Shown here piece after piece: positions 30,749 to 36,377 of a stretch of 36,377 bases of DNA; positions within the stretch are counted from its first letter, which is position 1; every line of letters starts with the position of its first letter. Below the pieces are notes generated by a model. The model made no database searches. It was not told where the DNA came from and was given only the letters and a program-made list of their open reading frames with translations. A program made the translations under genes and the position numbers. Source of the stretch: a virus; IMG/VR virus record IMGVR_UViG_3300018428_000078, positions 1-36,377 of that record; one strand, written 5' to 3'.

Positions 30749-31303
30749 ATGGCTATTATAAAACTAACTCGTAAAACTACTACGGGGGGCACACCGCCAA
30801 CCGCAGAGGGACAAATATCATGTAATATCTTCGACAAAAATATTTTTGTTGGAGATGGGAACGCTGGATCAATCAAGTTCATTGACCAAACACAAGTCAC
30901 AAGCCAAATAAATAGTGCGATTGGCGGATTGTCTTCAGCTTTTGAATACAAAGGTGCAGTTGCAGGGAATGGGCAAGCATCTACTGCAACTGCCGTTGAT
31001 GCACAAGAATTGGCTACTACTCCTGCACAAGGAGATTATTGGAGAATCTCGACCGCAGGTTATGTAAAAAAAGATGGAGCGACAGACGCAAATGCGTTTT
31101 TTGTTAATGTATCGGACGCGGTTGTTTACAACGGGTCAGATTGGGACAAGATCGACAATACCAATAGCGGAATCACTTCGGCAGATAGTGGGGCGGATAT
31201 CCAAGTTACAGGCTCAACCGATGCGGGATTTGTGATCGGATTTTCCTCGACTGCTACCCTCGACCAAGCAAATCAAGTGGTTGACGGCGGGCAATATACT
31301 TAA
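30749..31303 (+). CDS. Tail fibre-like protein (184 aa), Mtd-N-like start
   Basis: The first 50 residues (IKLTRKTTTGGTPPTAEGQISCNIFDKNIFVGDGN in part) match the start of the adhesin at 23781: basic patch, then a GEI-like strand, D-K-x-F and a GDG turn. The middle has A/T/G-rich beta sequence (AVAGNGQASTATAVDAQEL..GDYWRIST) common in fibres. It is started by an A-rich leader without an SD, like the capsid. It probably attaches to the same baseplate surface as the adhesin. Confidence 0.55.
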   Translation: MAIIKLTRKTTTGGTPPTAEGQISCNIFDKNIFVGDGNAGSIKFIDQTQVTSQINSAIGGLSSAFEYKGAVAGNGQASTATAVDAQELATTPAQGDYWRISTAGYVKKDGATDANAFFVNVSDAVVYNGSDWDKIDNTNSGITSADSGADIQVTGSTDAGFVIGFSSTATLDQANQVVDGGQYT

Positions 31304-31845
31304 TGGCAAAAATATTACCAAAAAGATCTAGCGTTGGGGGCGTTGTCCCCGACGCTAATGATCTTGTCGATGGTGAAATCGCGATTAATTACGCCGACAG
31401 GAAAATTTATGGCCGTTCTGGCAATAATGTTCTAGTGCTTTCCGATTTTAATCAATCAAGCATCGGCGGGGCGTCGCCGTTTGCTTTTGGAGCGTTAACA
31501 CAAACTACGCCCGCAAAGCAATATACAGGAATGACTGCAAGTGCTATGACATATATTTCGGGCACAAGTAGTTATATCGATTTTACCTTTGATACTGCAC
31601 AAGCCGACACAAATTATGCCGTGATAACAGATTACGAGCTAACAGATTTCGGAGGCATGGATGTAACAAACAAAACGACCAATGGATTCAGAGTTCATTT
31701 CTACGACACAAATGGCACCGAAGTGTCAGACCAGAATTTAATTGGCGTTTATCGACCGATTGTCATGGTGTATTCTTCTAATTTGTCATCGGGCGGAGTT
31801 GGTTCGACTATGCAATCTTTGGCAGTAAATTTAATCTTAAATTAA
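31303..31845 (+). CDS. Tail fibre-like protein (180 aa), Mtd-N-like start
   Basis: The gene overlaps the previous stop (TAATG). Residues 1-50 (KILPKRSSVGGVVPD, DLVDGEIAINYADRKIYGRSG) again show the Mtd-N pattern, so this is the third protein in the window with it. The rest is beta-rich (AQADTNYAVITDYELTDFG) and ends hydrophobic. These may be paralogues that share an attachment site. Confidence 0.55.
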   Translation: MAKILPKRSSVGGVVPDANDLVDGEIAINYADRKIYGRSGNNVLVLSDFNQSSIGGASPFAFGALTQTTPAKQYTGMTASAMTYISGTSSYIDFTFDTAQADTNYAVITDYELTDFGGMDVTNKTTNGFRVHFYDTNGTEVSDQNLIGVYRPIVMVYSSNLSSGGVGSTMQSLAVNLILN

Positions 31846-31846
31846 T

Positions 31847-32221
31847 ATGACAACCCCCAACATAAACGACGCTACAAAAAACATAACAGGGCACAATGCG
31901 GGCGTTAGCGTAGGCACGACCGAAATAGCTTTACTAAGCAATGCGGATGCGAGTGGCAAGTTGATGCGTGTCGCAGGCATTTATGTCTCAAATGTTGACG
32001 GAACTAATGCATCGAGTGTAACTATTAAGATCTTTAATCAAGCTAGTTTGGGTGGCACGGGGATTCATTTGGCAAAAGAAATGCCTGTGCCCGCAGGCAC
32101 GACTTTGTTGGTCGTCAATAAAGACGCGCCAATATATTTGCGTGAAAATTCGAGCATCGGGATAACTGCATCAACTGCAAGCGATTTGGAATCTATTGTA
32201 ACTTACGAGGTAATTAGCTGA
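31847..32221 (+). CDS. Probable virion surface protein (124 aa)
   Basis: This small, beta-rich protein has T/S/G-rich strands (VGTTEIALLSNADASGKLMRVAGIYVSN, TIKIFNQASLGG) and looks like a jelly-roll-type decoration. It lies among tail fibre genes and its stop overlaps the next start (TGATG). No family is recognised. Confidence 0.45.
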   Translation: MTTPNINDATKNITGHNAGVSVGTTEIALLSNADASGKLMRVAGIYVSNVDGTNASSVTIKIFNQASLGGTGIHLAKEMPVPAGTTLLVVNKDAPIYLRENSSIGITASTASDLESIVTYEVIS

Positions 32222-33051
32222 TGAGATGGAATGGCTCAAGGATTGGTGCATATCAAGAACCATTAGTTGGGCAGAATGCGGGCATATATGACTTGCGGAG
32301 CATGGGATTATATCATCGGGAGGGAGCATGGTCGGAATGGACTCCTGCGGGCATATTGACTGAGGCATGGTGGGACGCAAGTGATTCATCGACAATTACG
32401 ACAAGTGGTTCAGAAGTTACGGCAGTAACCGATAAGAGTGGGAATGGGTATACGCTAGAACCAATAATTCAAGTCGCAACGGGTCCAAGCTACGGAACAA
32501 GAACACAAAATGAACTTGATGTTTTTGAGTTTACGGAATCGAATTACAATGTTCTGGAAAATAATACTTTTGCGTGGGATCAAGCAAACAACGCTCTTGG
32601 TTTTGCGATAATTTACAGATTAGATGACGACGGAGTCAGCGATCAAGATTTCTTAATGAGTGGTACAGAGTCTAATCCTCGAATTGGCATTCGCCGATTA
32701 ACAGATAATCGATGGCAAATTTTGTGTTCGGGTGGAAGTATAACTACATCGAGTTATCTTGGGGCGGAACCCGTTACTCAAATTATGGTCGCCCGATTTA
32801 ATGGATCTAATTCATACATACGCATTAACGGGAGCGATGAGGCAACAGGAGCGATTGGCTCAACTGCGTTTTCTTCCCTTAACATCAATGGGAATTATTT
32901 AGAGCAACAAGGGTTGGCGGGGTTCATAGGCGAAATTATTTTTTTTAGTGATTTAACCCAAGATCAAAAAATTGAAGGTTATCTTGCACACAAATGGGGA
33001 CTTAGTGCAGATTTGCCATCAACTCATCCATACAAAAACATTGCCCCGTAA
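32221..33051 (+). CDS. LamG/concanavalin-like lectin (276 aa)
   Basis: Residues 46-80 (TEAWWDASDSSTITTSGSEVTAVTDKSGNGYTLEP in part) are the start typical of this lectin-like fold, and IEGYLAHKWGLSADLPSTHPYK at the end is a motif seen in many marine bacterial surface proteins and phage adhesins. The protein would bind glycans as an accessory receptor-binding unit. The start of the frame has MRWNGSRIGAYQEP, a stretch of unknown role. It is probably a virion lectin. Confidence 0.7.
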   Translation: MRWNGSRIGAYQEPLVGQNAGIYDLRSMGLYHREGAWSEWTPAGILTEAWWDASDSSTITTSGSEVTAVTDKSGNGYTLEPIIQVATGPSYGTRTQNELDVFEFTESNYNVLENNTFAWDQANNALGFAIIYRLDDDGVSDQDFLMSGTESNPRIGIRRLTDNRWQILCSGGSITTSSYLGAEPVTQIMVARFNGSNSYIRINGSDEATGAIGSTAFSSLNINGNYLEQQGLAGFIGEIIFFSDLTQDQKIEGYLAHKWGLSADLPSTHPYKNIAP

Positions 33052-33413
33052 TGGCTACCGAAGTTGGAGAAAGCACGCAAGTAAAGGCGAATCTTGCTTT
33101 TATGGCGAAGGTCATTGCCGTTGTAGGCACGGCAGTTTGGGGTTATAGCGTCATTTGGAACAAGCTTACCACATTAGACAATGGCTTGGATAGGGTTCAG
33201 CACGAAGGCACGCTTCTAGGCGATCTTTCGGCACGCATGATGCACCTAGAAAAATTTGCGGAGCAAGCAAAGGCAGATTTGGAAAAATTAGTAAACAAAC
33301 AAGATGAACCTATTACTTCAGATCATCAACAGTTCGAACGATTGAAATATCTTGAGAAGGAACTAGACAGATTGCGTGACATAATGGAAAACCATTTGTC
33401 GAAAGGACAATGA
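33051..33413 (+). CDS. Membrane-anchored coiled-coil protein (possible i-spanin)
   Basis: Residues 14-38 (LAFMAKVIAVVGTAVWGYSVIW) form a membrane segment; the rest (residues 45-118) is charged and helical (LEKFAEQAKADLEKL, RLKYLEKELDRLRDIMENHL). A membrane anchor plus periplasmic coiled coil is the layout of an i-spanin. A holin-like gene follows in the next frame, and a lipoprotein-like frame lies inside it. The classification is from layout only. Confidence 0.5.
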   Translation: MATEVGESTQVKANLAFMAKVIAVVGTAVWGYSVIWNKLTTLDNGLDRVQHEGTLLGDLSARMMHLEKFAEQAKADLEKLVNKQDEPITSDHQQFERLKYLEKELDRLRDIMENHLSKGQ

Positions 33414-33417
33414 AAAA

Positions 33418-33879
33418 ATGGGTGAAATTCTTCTCATGTTACTTACAGGCGGTGGTTCTACGGCAATGGGGGCGATACTCAAGGGTGTGTTCGGTTTCCT
33501 TTTCGAGAATCGCAGGCAAAAGCACGAATTGGAATTGGCAAGAGAAACTCGTGCAAATGAAAATTTCATTAAGTTACAAAATTCAATACATCAAGGAGGC
33601 AATGGGGAATTTGTTTCTTTTAGCAGGCGTATCATTGCTTTTATGGGCGTTGGTACTCTTTGCCTGTGCGTCTTGCTCTGCACCATCTTCCCACAAGCAG
33701 AATTTCTCTCAATCACGAATGCAAGCGGAGAAGGACGGACAGAATGGTTCTTTGGGTTTTTATCCTACCCCGCAAGCCAAGAACCAATTTTACTCTCTAG
33801 TGGACACCTCGCCTTTATGGGGCAAACGGCACTCTGCGGAATTTTGGGTTTTTATTTCGGACCTGCACCAAAAAGATGA
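33418..33879 (+). CDS. Holin-like protein (3TM GTA-type)
   Basis: This 153-residue protein resembles the 3-TM holin-like family: an N-terminal glycine-rich membrane-proximal part (EILLMLLTGGGSTAMGAILKGVFGFLFENR), a charged helix (QKHELELARETRANENF), then two membrane segments (IIAFMGVGTLCLCVLLCTIF and FMGQTALCGILGFYFG) ending PAPKR. SD AAAGGA lies at 33403-33408. It would form lesions in the inner membrane at lysis. No endolysin gene is in the window. Confidence 0.65.
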   Translation: MGEILLMLLTGGGSTAMGAILKGVFGFLFENRRQKHELELARETRANENFIKLQNSIHQGGNGEFVSFSRRIIAFMGVGTLCLCVLLCTIFPQAEFLSITNASGEGRTEWFFGFLSYPASQEPILLSSGHLAFMGQTALCGILGFYFGPAPKR

Positions 33880-33883
33880 ATGA
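33602..33883 (+). CDS. Embedded lipoprotein-like frame inside the holin gene (possible o-spanin)
   Basis: The +1 frame (ATG 33602) encodes a signal-like stretch (NLFLLAGVSLLLWALVLFAC) followed by CASCSAPSS, a lipobox-like site, then a 70-residue polar tail with FYPTP. AAGGAGG stands only two bases upstream of the ATG, too close for good use. Embedded lipoprotein genes, as in lambda Rz1, are known in lysis cassettes, but membrane coding sequences often read hydrophobic in other frames too. Confidence 0.35.
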   Translation: MGNLFLLAGVSLLLWALVLFACASCSAPSSHKQNFSQSRMQAEKDGQNGSLGFYPTPQAKNQFYSLVDTSPLWGKRHSAEFWVFISDLHQKDE

Positions 33884-34055
33884 TTTGAACAATACAATTT
33901 TGCTAGGGGCAAGCGGAACGGGCACAACTTTGTTGTTGAATGAGTTGGTGAATCCTTTGCTTGCTACAATTACGGGCGTTTTAACAATATTGATACTTGT
34001 GCAAAAATTGTACAAAGAGCACAAATCCATGAGGAACAAAGATGAGAGGGCTTGA
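33876..34055 (+). CDS. Small membrane protein (59 aa)
   Basis: ATG 33876 overlaps the holin stop (ATGA), and TGA is at 34053-34055. Residues 15-42 are hydrophobic (GTTLLLNELVNPLLATITGVLTILIL), then a basic tail (KLYKEHKSMRNKDERA). It may be a second holin/antiholin. The next gene begins within its end. Confidence 0.55.
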   Translation: MNDLNNTILLGASGTGTTLLLNELVNPLLATITGVLTILILVQKLYKEHKSMRNKDERA

Positions 34056-34434
34056 AACTTTAGTCGGGCAAAAGATACAAGGAGCACTCCAAGATTCATT
34101 AGATGTGCGAGTTGCCGAGCAATTGAACGATATTCCAAAAGACAAAGTTTGCGTTGTGAACCTAGACACAAAACGCCAGAAGGATCCTGCATTAATCGAT
34201 GTATTTGAAAATACTTTTAAAATAGAATTACGAATGCGTTATGGTGACGCGACCGAAAACGAAATGGAAATTGCGGGCAAAGCTATACACTTTGCGTTGA
34301 TTAATCCCCATGCTTGGCAAAATAACAACGATGTGTTGCATTTCAGTTTGCAAGAGGTAAAAAAATTCATTTCCGACAATTATTGGAGGCAAGAGTTCAG
34401 TTACATGATCGTTGCCGTTGACAAAGAATCTTAA
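34042..34434 (+). CDS. Tail terminator-like protein (130 aa)
   Basis: SD GAGGA (34031-34035) precedes ATG 34042. The length is close to lambda gpU (131), with an alternating helix/strand pattern (LETLVGQKIQGALQDSL, KVCVVNLDTKRQKD, IELRMRYGD). It sits just before the tail tube-like gene as tail-terminator genes do. No specific motif confirms it. Confidence 0.45.
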   Translation: MRGLETLVGQKIQGALQDSLDVRVAEQLNDIPKDKVCVVNLDTKRQKDPALIDVFENTFKIELRMRYGDATENEMEIAGKAIHFALINPHAWQNNNDVLHFSLQEVKKFISDNYWRQEFSYMIVAVDKES

Positions 34435-34451
34435 CTAGAAAGGTATTTATT

Positions 34452-34910
34452 ATGACTATTGAAAAATACGGCGACGCTGCAAATATTGATTTTGGTACAG
34501 ACCAAAAAGGAGTAGGGGCGGGTTTAGACATCGTAACTTCCTACTCAGTTGAGGAAACTTATGCGACCGAATTGTTTCTAAAAGATGCAACAGGCGCAAC
34601 CGTTGGGCTTGTGCAAGGAGACGCTAGAACCACAGGAACGGTTTCGGGATATGGTACAGGGAGTACGGTAACTTTAGGCGCGTCATTTGATAATGATTTA
34701 GGAGTCGGTGATGCAAATTGTGCCGTGTCCTCAGTTCGTGCAAGTGGCTCCAATGAAGATTTTACAAATTACGAGTTGAGCTTCAATGCGTTTCAAGGTG
34801 TAACCATTACTTGCGACGCAAAAGCAAAACACGACATCGAGCCTTTGCAAGACGCACCAAGGAACGACGATTTGTCCGAGCTTGCTTACCTTGTCAGCGA
34901 ACTACTCTGA
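34452..34910 (+). CDS. Tail tube-like protein that leads into an S74-type domain
   Basis: The first 115 residues (SYSVEETYATELFLKDATGATVGLVQGDARTTG, ELSFNAFQGVTI) show the strand pattern of a siphophage tail tube protein. The sequence then reads CDAKAKHDIEPLQ, the start of a Peptidase_S74 intramolecular chaperone, which normally begins SDxRxKxxI; here cysteine replaces serine. The frame ends 21 residues later in TGA (34908-34910), after CTA CTC. The +1 frame continues as the rest of an S74 domain. An AAGG SD precedes the ATG. The zero-frame product might be the main tube protein. Confidence 0.55.
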   Translation: MTIEKYGDAANIDFGTDQKGVGAGLDIVTSYSVEETYATELFLKDATGATVGLVQGDARTTGTVSGYGTGSTVTLGASFDNDLGVGDANCAVSSVRASGSNEDFTNYELSFNAFQGVTITCDAKAKHDIEPLQDAPRNDDLSELAYLVSELL

Positions 34911-35145
34911 AAGTGAATTGTTAGAAAAAGTAAGGCAATTAAAGCCTGTACAATTTCGATACAATGAAGATTTCGACCCCGACTGCGTATTGCGGGCAGG
35001 GTTTGTCGCACAACAAGTGCAAAAAGTATTTCCCGAATTAGTTAAGGAAATCGATGGATATTTAAGAGTGAACACGACCGCCTTGGGCGGATATATAGAT
35101 CGAGCATTACATGAACATAAGAAACGCAAACTCCGCGCTTGCTAA
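34882..35145 (+). CDS. S74-type chaperone domain (reached by +1 frameshift)
   Basis: The frame encodes SELLEKVRQLKPVQFRY, AGFVAQQVQKVFPELV and a C-terminal helix (NTTALGGYIDRALHEHKKRK), the core of an endosialidase-type intramolecular chaperone. These domains help trimeric proteins fold and often cut themselves off. There is no good start codon: only TTG at 34882, without an SD. The preceding frame ends with the first S74 motif. At the stop, CTC TGA A, skipping one base gives SELL-ESELLEKVRQL, a smooth join. Frameshifted expression or a sequencing error explains this better than a separate gene. Confidence 0.6.
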   Translation: MLTLSANYSESELLEKVRQLKPVQFRYNEDFDPDCVLRAGFVAQQVQKVFPELVKEIDGYLRVNTTALGGYIDRALHEHKKRKLRAC

Positions 35146-35536
35146 AGGCGATCAATTTTTAAGAACAAGGGACACAAGATTTGCAAGTGCCTTACTTACT
35201 CTAGGTTTTAAATTATATGAAAAAACGCCTTACACGCTTTTCGAAGATGTAAAAACGGGGCAACAACAAATCATTTGGCAGTTTTCCCATAAATCAGAGT
35301 GCGGGAGATATTCTGCCTATAAAATGCTAAAGGCGTACAAGAGCCCAAAACTACTTGTGGCGGAAGACGATCACTCTATCGCTTTGGCGAATTGCATTGC
35401 GACATTAAAAAATCGAGAGCTTTTAATTGACATCTGCAATAACGCCGAACCAATTTTGCGTAAATGGCGAGATGATGGCAATTTGTGGTATGTGCCCGCA
35501 AATACGGAATTGGGGCAAGAGGTTTCGGCGGAATAA
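35111..35536 (+). CDS. Unknown protein (141 aa)
   Basis: The ATG overlaps the S74-like frame by 35 bases. The protein has a mixed fold with conserved-looking GFKLYEKTPYTLFED and WYVPANTELG. No family is recognised. It lies between the tail tube and the tail chaperone genes and is probably a virion or assembly protein. Confidence 0.5.
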   Translation: MNIRNANSALAKGDQFLRTRDTRFASALLTLGFKLYEKTPYTLFEDVKTGQQQIIWQFSHKSECGRYSAYKMLKAYKSPKLLVAEDDHSIALANCIATLKNRELLIDICNNAEPILRKWRDDGNLWYVPANTELGQEVSAE

Positions 35537-35557
35537 TAAAAAGAACATAAAATAGAC

Positions 35558-35974
35558 ATGAACCAAAAAAGAATCAAAAAACAAATGCTCGAAGGTGACA
35601 CCATCGAGATTAGCGGTATAATATTCAACAAAGTCACGGCATCGAGTTTTACGCTTTGCGAAATGCTAGAACTTTCCATGCTAAAAGACAACAAGGCAGA
35701 GTTCTCGCAAATTGAAATTCTAATGTTCTTATATTTGCACCATATAGGCTCCAGAGAGGCACGAGAAATCATTTTTGACACAGAAATGGGCGTAGATTCA
35801 AAAGGACGATCAAAGGCGTTTCTCGACGCTTGTTTGGATTGGGGCGATTCTTTGTCGATTACTGATTACACAAAGCTTGCACAAGGCGTAAAACTTTTAT
35901 TAGACGACGCTTTTAGTGGGGCAATTGAGGAAGCGAAAGGAACTAAGGAGGGAAACGCACGGAAGGTGGCGTAG
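35558..35974 (+). CDS. Tail assembly chaperone G-like (138 aa)
   Basis: The size (lambda gpG is 140) and place, directly before a second frame joined by a slippery site, identify it as the G chaperone. The protein is helical (ASSFTLCEMLELSML, EFSQIEILMFLYLHHIG). GGGAAAC at 35950-35956 lies seven codons before the stop. It helps tail tube protein assemble around the tape measure protein. The sequence resembles no G family member that I can name. Confidence 0.75.
   Translation: MNQKRIKKQMLEGDTIEISGIIFNKVTASSFTLCEMLELSMLKDNKAEFSQIEILMFLYLHHIGSREAREIIFDTEMGVDSKGRSKAFLDACLDWGDSLSITDYTKLAQGVKLLLDDAFSGAIEEAKGTKEGNARKVA
35950..35956 (+). promoter_or_regulatory. -1 slippery heptamer GGGAAAC
   Basis: In the zero frame it reads G GGA AAC, the X XXY YYZ pattern; lambda G/GT uses GGGAAAG at the same point. 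The -1 frame is open from 35947 to 36237. No downstream structure was assessed. Confidence 0.85.
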
Positions 35975-36237
35975 GGTCGTCGCCTTTAAATATGCTTTCC
36001 ATGTGTTATGCGGTCGCAAAGAACGCAAATGATGCCGAGCGGATTTGGTGGGAAATGCCTTTGTGCCGACTTTGGGCAATGCTCCATTGCTTCATGTACC
36101 AAAGCGGGCAAAGTGTCGTATATAGTGAAACCATAAGTAATGTCCAAAAGAATTTTTTGAAAAATGAAAATCAGTTACAAGGTAAACTCAAAGCGTATGA
36201 GCGAAACCTTGCAGAAGTTGAATATTTACGCAGATGA
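35950..36237 (+). CDS. T part of GT tail chaperone (-1 frameshift product)
   Basis: After the -1 shift at GGGAAAC, translation continues to TAG-free 36237, giving a GT fusion of about 226 residues. The T part has WWEMPLCRLWAMLHCFMYQSG and a charged C-terminal helix (NENQLQGKLKAYERNLAEVEYLRR). An internal ATG at 35992 exists, but fusion expression is far more likely, as in lambda. The tape measure gene would be expected nearby downstream. Confidence 0.75.
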   Translation, partial: GKRTEGGVGSSPLNMLSMCYAVAKNANDAERIWWEMPLCRLWAMLHCFMYQSGQSVVYSETISNVQKNFLKNENQLQGKLKAYERNLAEVEYLRR

Positions 36238-36377
36238 TCAACTTGGGAAAGCGACTGAAAATATTTTACGGCGTGTCATAACAGGCGAAGGGGCGGAATC
36301 ATTGCCAAACGACATTGGGTTGCAGGGGTTAGCAATTAAGCACGCTCCTACGCCTGCTAGGATTAAATCTGATGTTA
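36164..36377 (+). CDS. Start of an unknown tail gene (3' truncated)
   Basis: ATG 36164 opens a frame to the window's end (71 codons), overlapping the T part by 74 bases. The N terminus is basic and helical (YKVNSKRMSETLQKLNIYADDQLGKATENILRRV), followed by APTPARIKSDV. It resembles the start of small tail-completion proteins more than a tape measure protein. A second in-frame ATG at 36197 could be the real start. Confidence 0.45.
   Translation, partial: MKISYKVNSKRMSETLQKLNIYADDQLGKATENILRRVITGEGAESLPNDIGLQGLAIKHAPTPARIKSDV

Noticed and set aside
33410-33601. Full-length +1 frame over the holin gene from ATG 33410
   Set aside because: The first 60 residues look like an out-of-frame reading of the holin. 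Only the part from 33602 has a signal-like sequence and SD.
1-36377. Integrase, attachment site, tRNA or insertion sequence
   Set aside because: None was visible by motif on either strand, so I cannot say the phage is temperate.

Overview
This window is a 36.4 kb stretch of a tailed phage genome, most likely a lambda-like siphovirus. About 60 genes are packed on the + strand, with many ATGA or TAATG stop/start overlaps. No stretch over 300 bases lacks a gene. I see no integrase, tRNA, CRISPR array, insertion sequence or reverse transcriptase. The DNA is AT-rich. Promoters look like ordinary TTGACT/TATAAT types, some genes have good Shine-Dalgarno (SD) sites, and others start behind A-rich or (CAA)n leaders with no SD. 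The lectin-type tail proteins, especially the C-terminal motif of the 276-aa LamG-like protein, suggest an aquatic, probably Gram-negative host. A host in the Planctomycetes-Verrucomicrobia-Chlamydiae group is a guess.

Layout. (1) 1-1484: end of an unknown gene and a glycosyltransferase-like gene. (2) 1598-5644: recombination and replication. In order: a single-strand annealing protein with an SSB-like acidic tip, a small membrane protein, a DEDDy exonuclease, a winged-helix protein, a replication initiator carrying an internal candidate origin, a DnaC-type loader, a SWIM protein and RusA. (3) 5645-10482: small early genes from promoters that share an ATGCGGAT operator. They include a gamma-glutamylcyclotransferase-like protein, a COOH-NH2 amidoligase, a class II glutamine amidotransferase and a candidate HTH regulator. 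(4) 10483-14918: a second glycosyltransferase-like gene, a DPPW methyltransferase, two ParB-like proteins flanking a PAPS-reductase-like protein (IbrA/IbrB-like), and unknowns. (5) 15007-23324: head genes in near-lambda order: Nu1-like small terminase, phosphoesterase, GpA-like large terminase, a gpW-like protein with an extra domain, portal, S49 protease, scaffold-like protein, HK97-type capsid. (6) 23386-33051: connector-like gene and a large adhesion cluster led by an 1822-aa protein with calcium-binding repeats, a C-type-lectin/FGE-like fold and a LamG-like domain. (7) 33051-34055: membrane and lysis cassette. (8) 34042-36377: tail terminator-like, tail tube-like, S74-like chaperone, and G/GT tail chaperones with a perfect GGGAAAC slippery site, then the start of another gene.

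The most interesting parts are: the amidoligase/amidotransferase/cyclotransferase set and its shared operator; a lambda-like origin inside the initiator gene; a tail tube gene that appears to read by +1 frameshift into an S74 chaperone domain whose usual serine is cysteine; a second apparent +1 shift at the end of the giant adhesin; and a set of 23-29-residue membrane peptides overlapping the starts of downstream genes. Identifications come from reading motifs by eye; no database search was possible.
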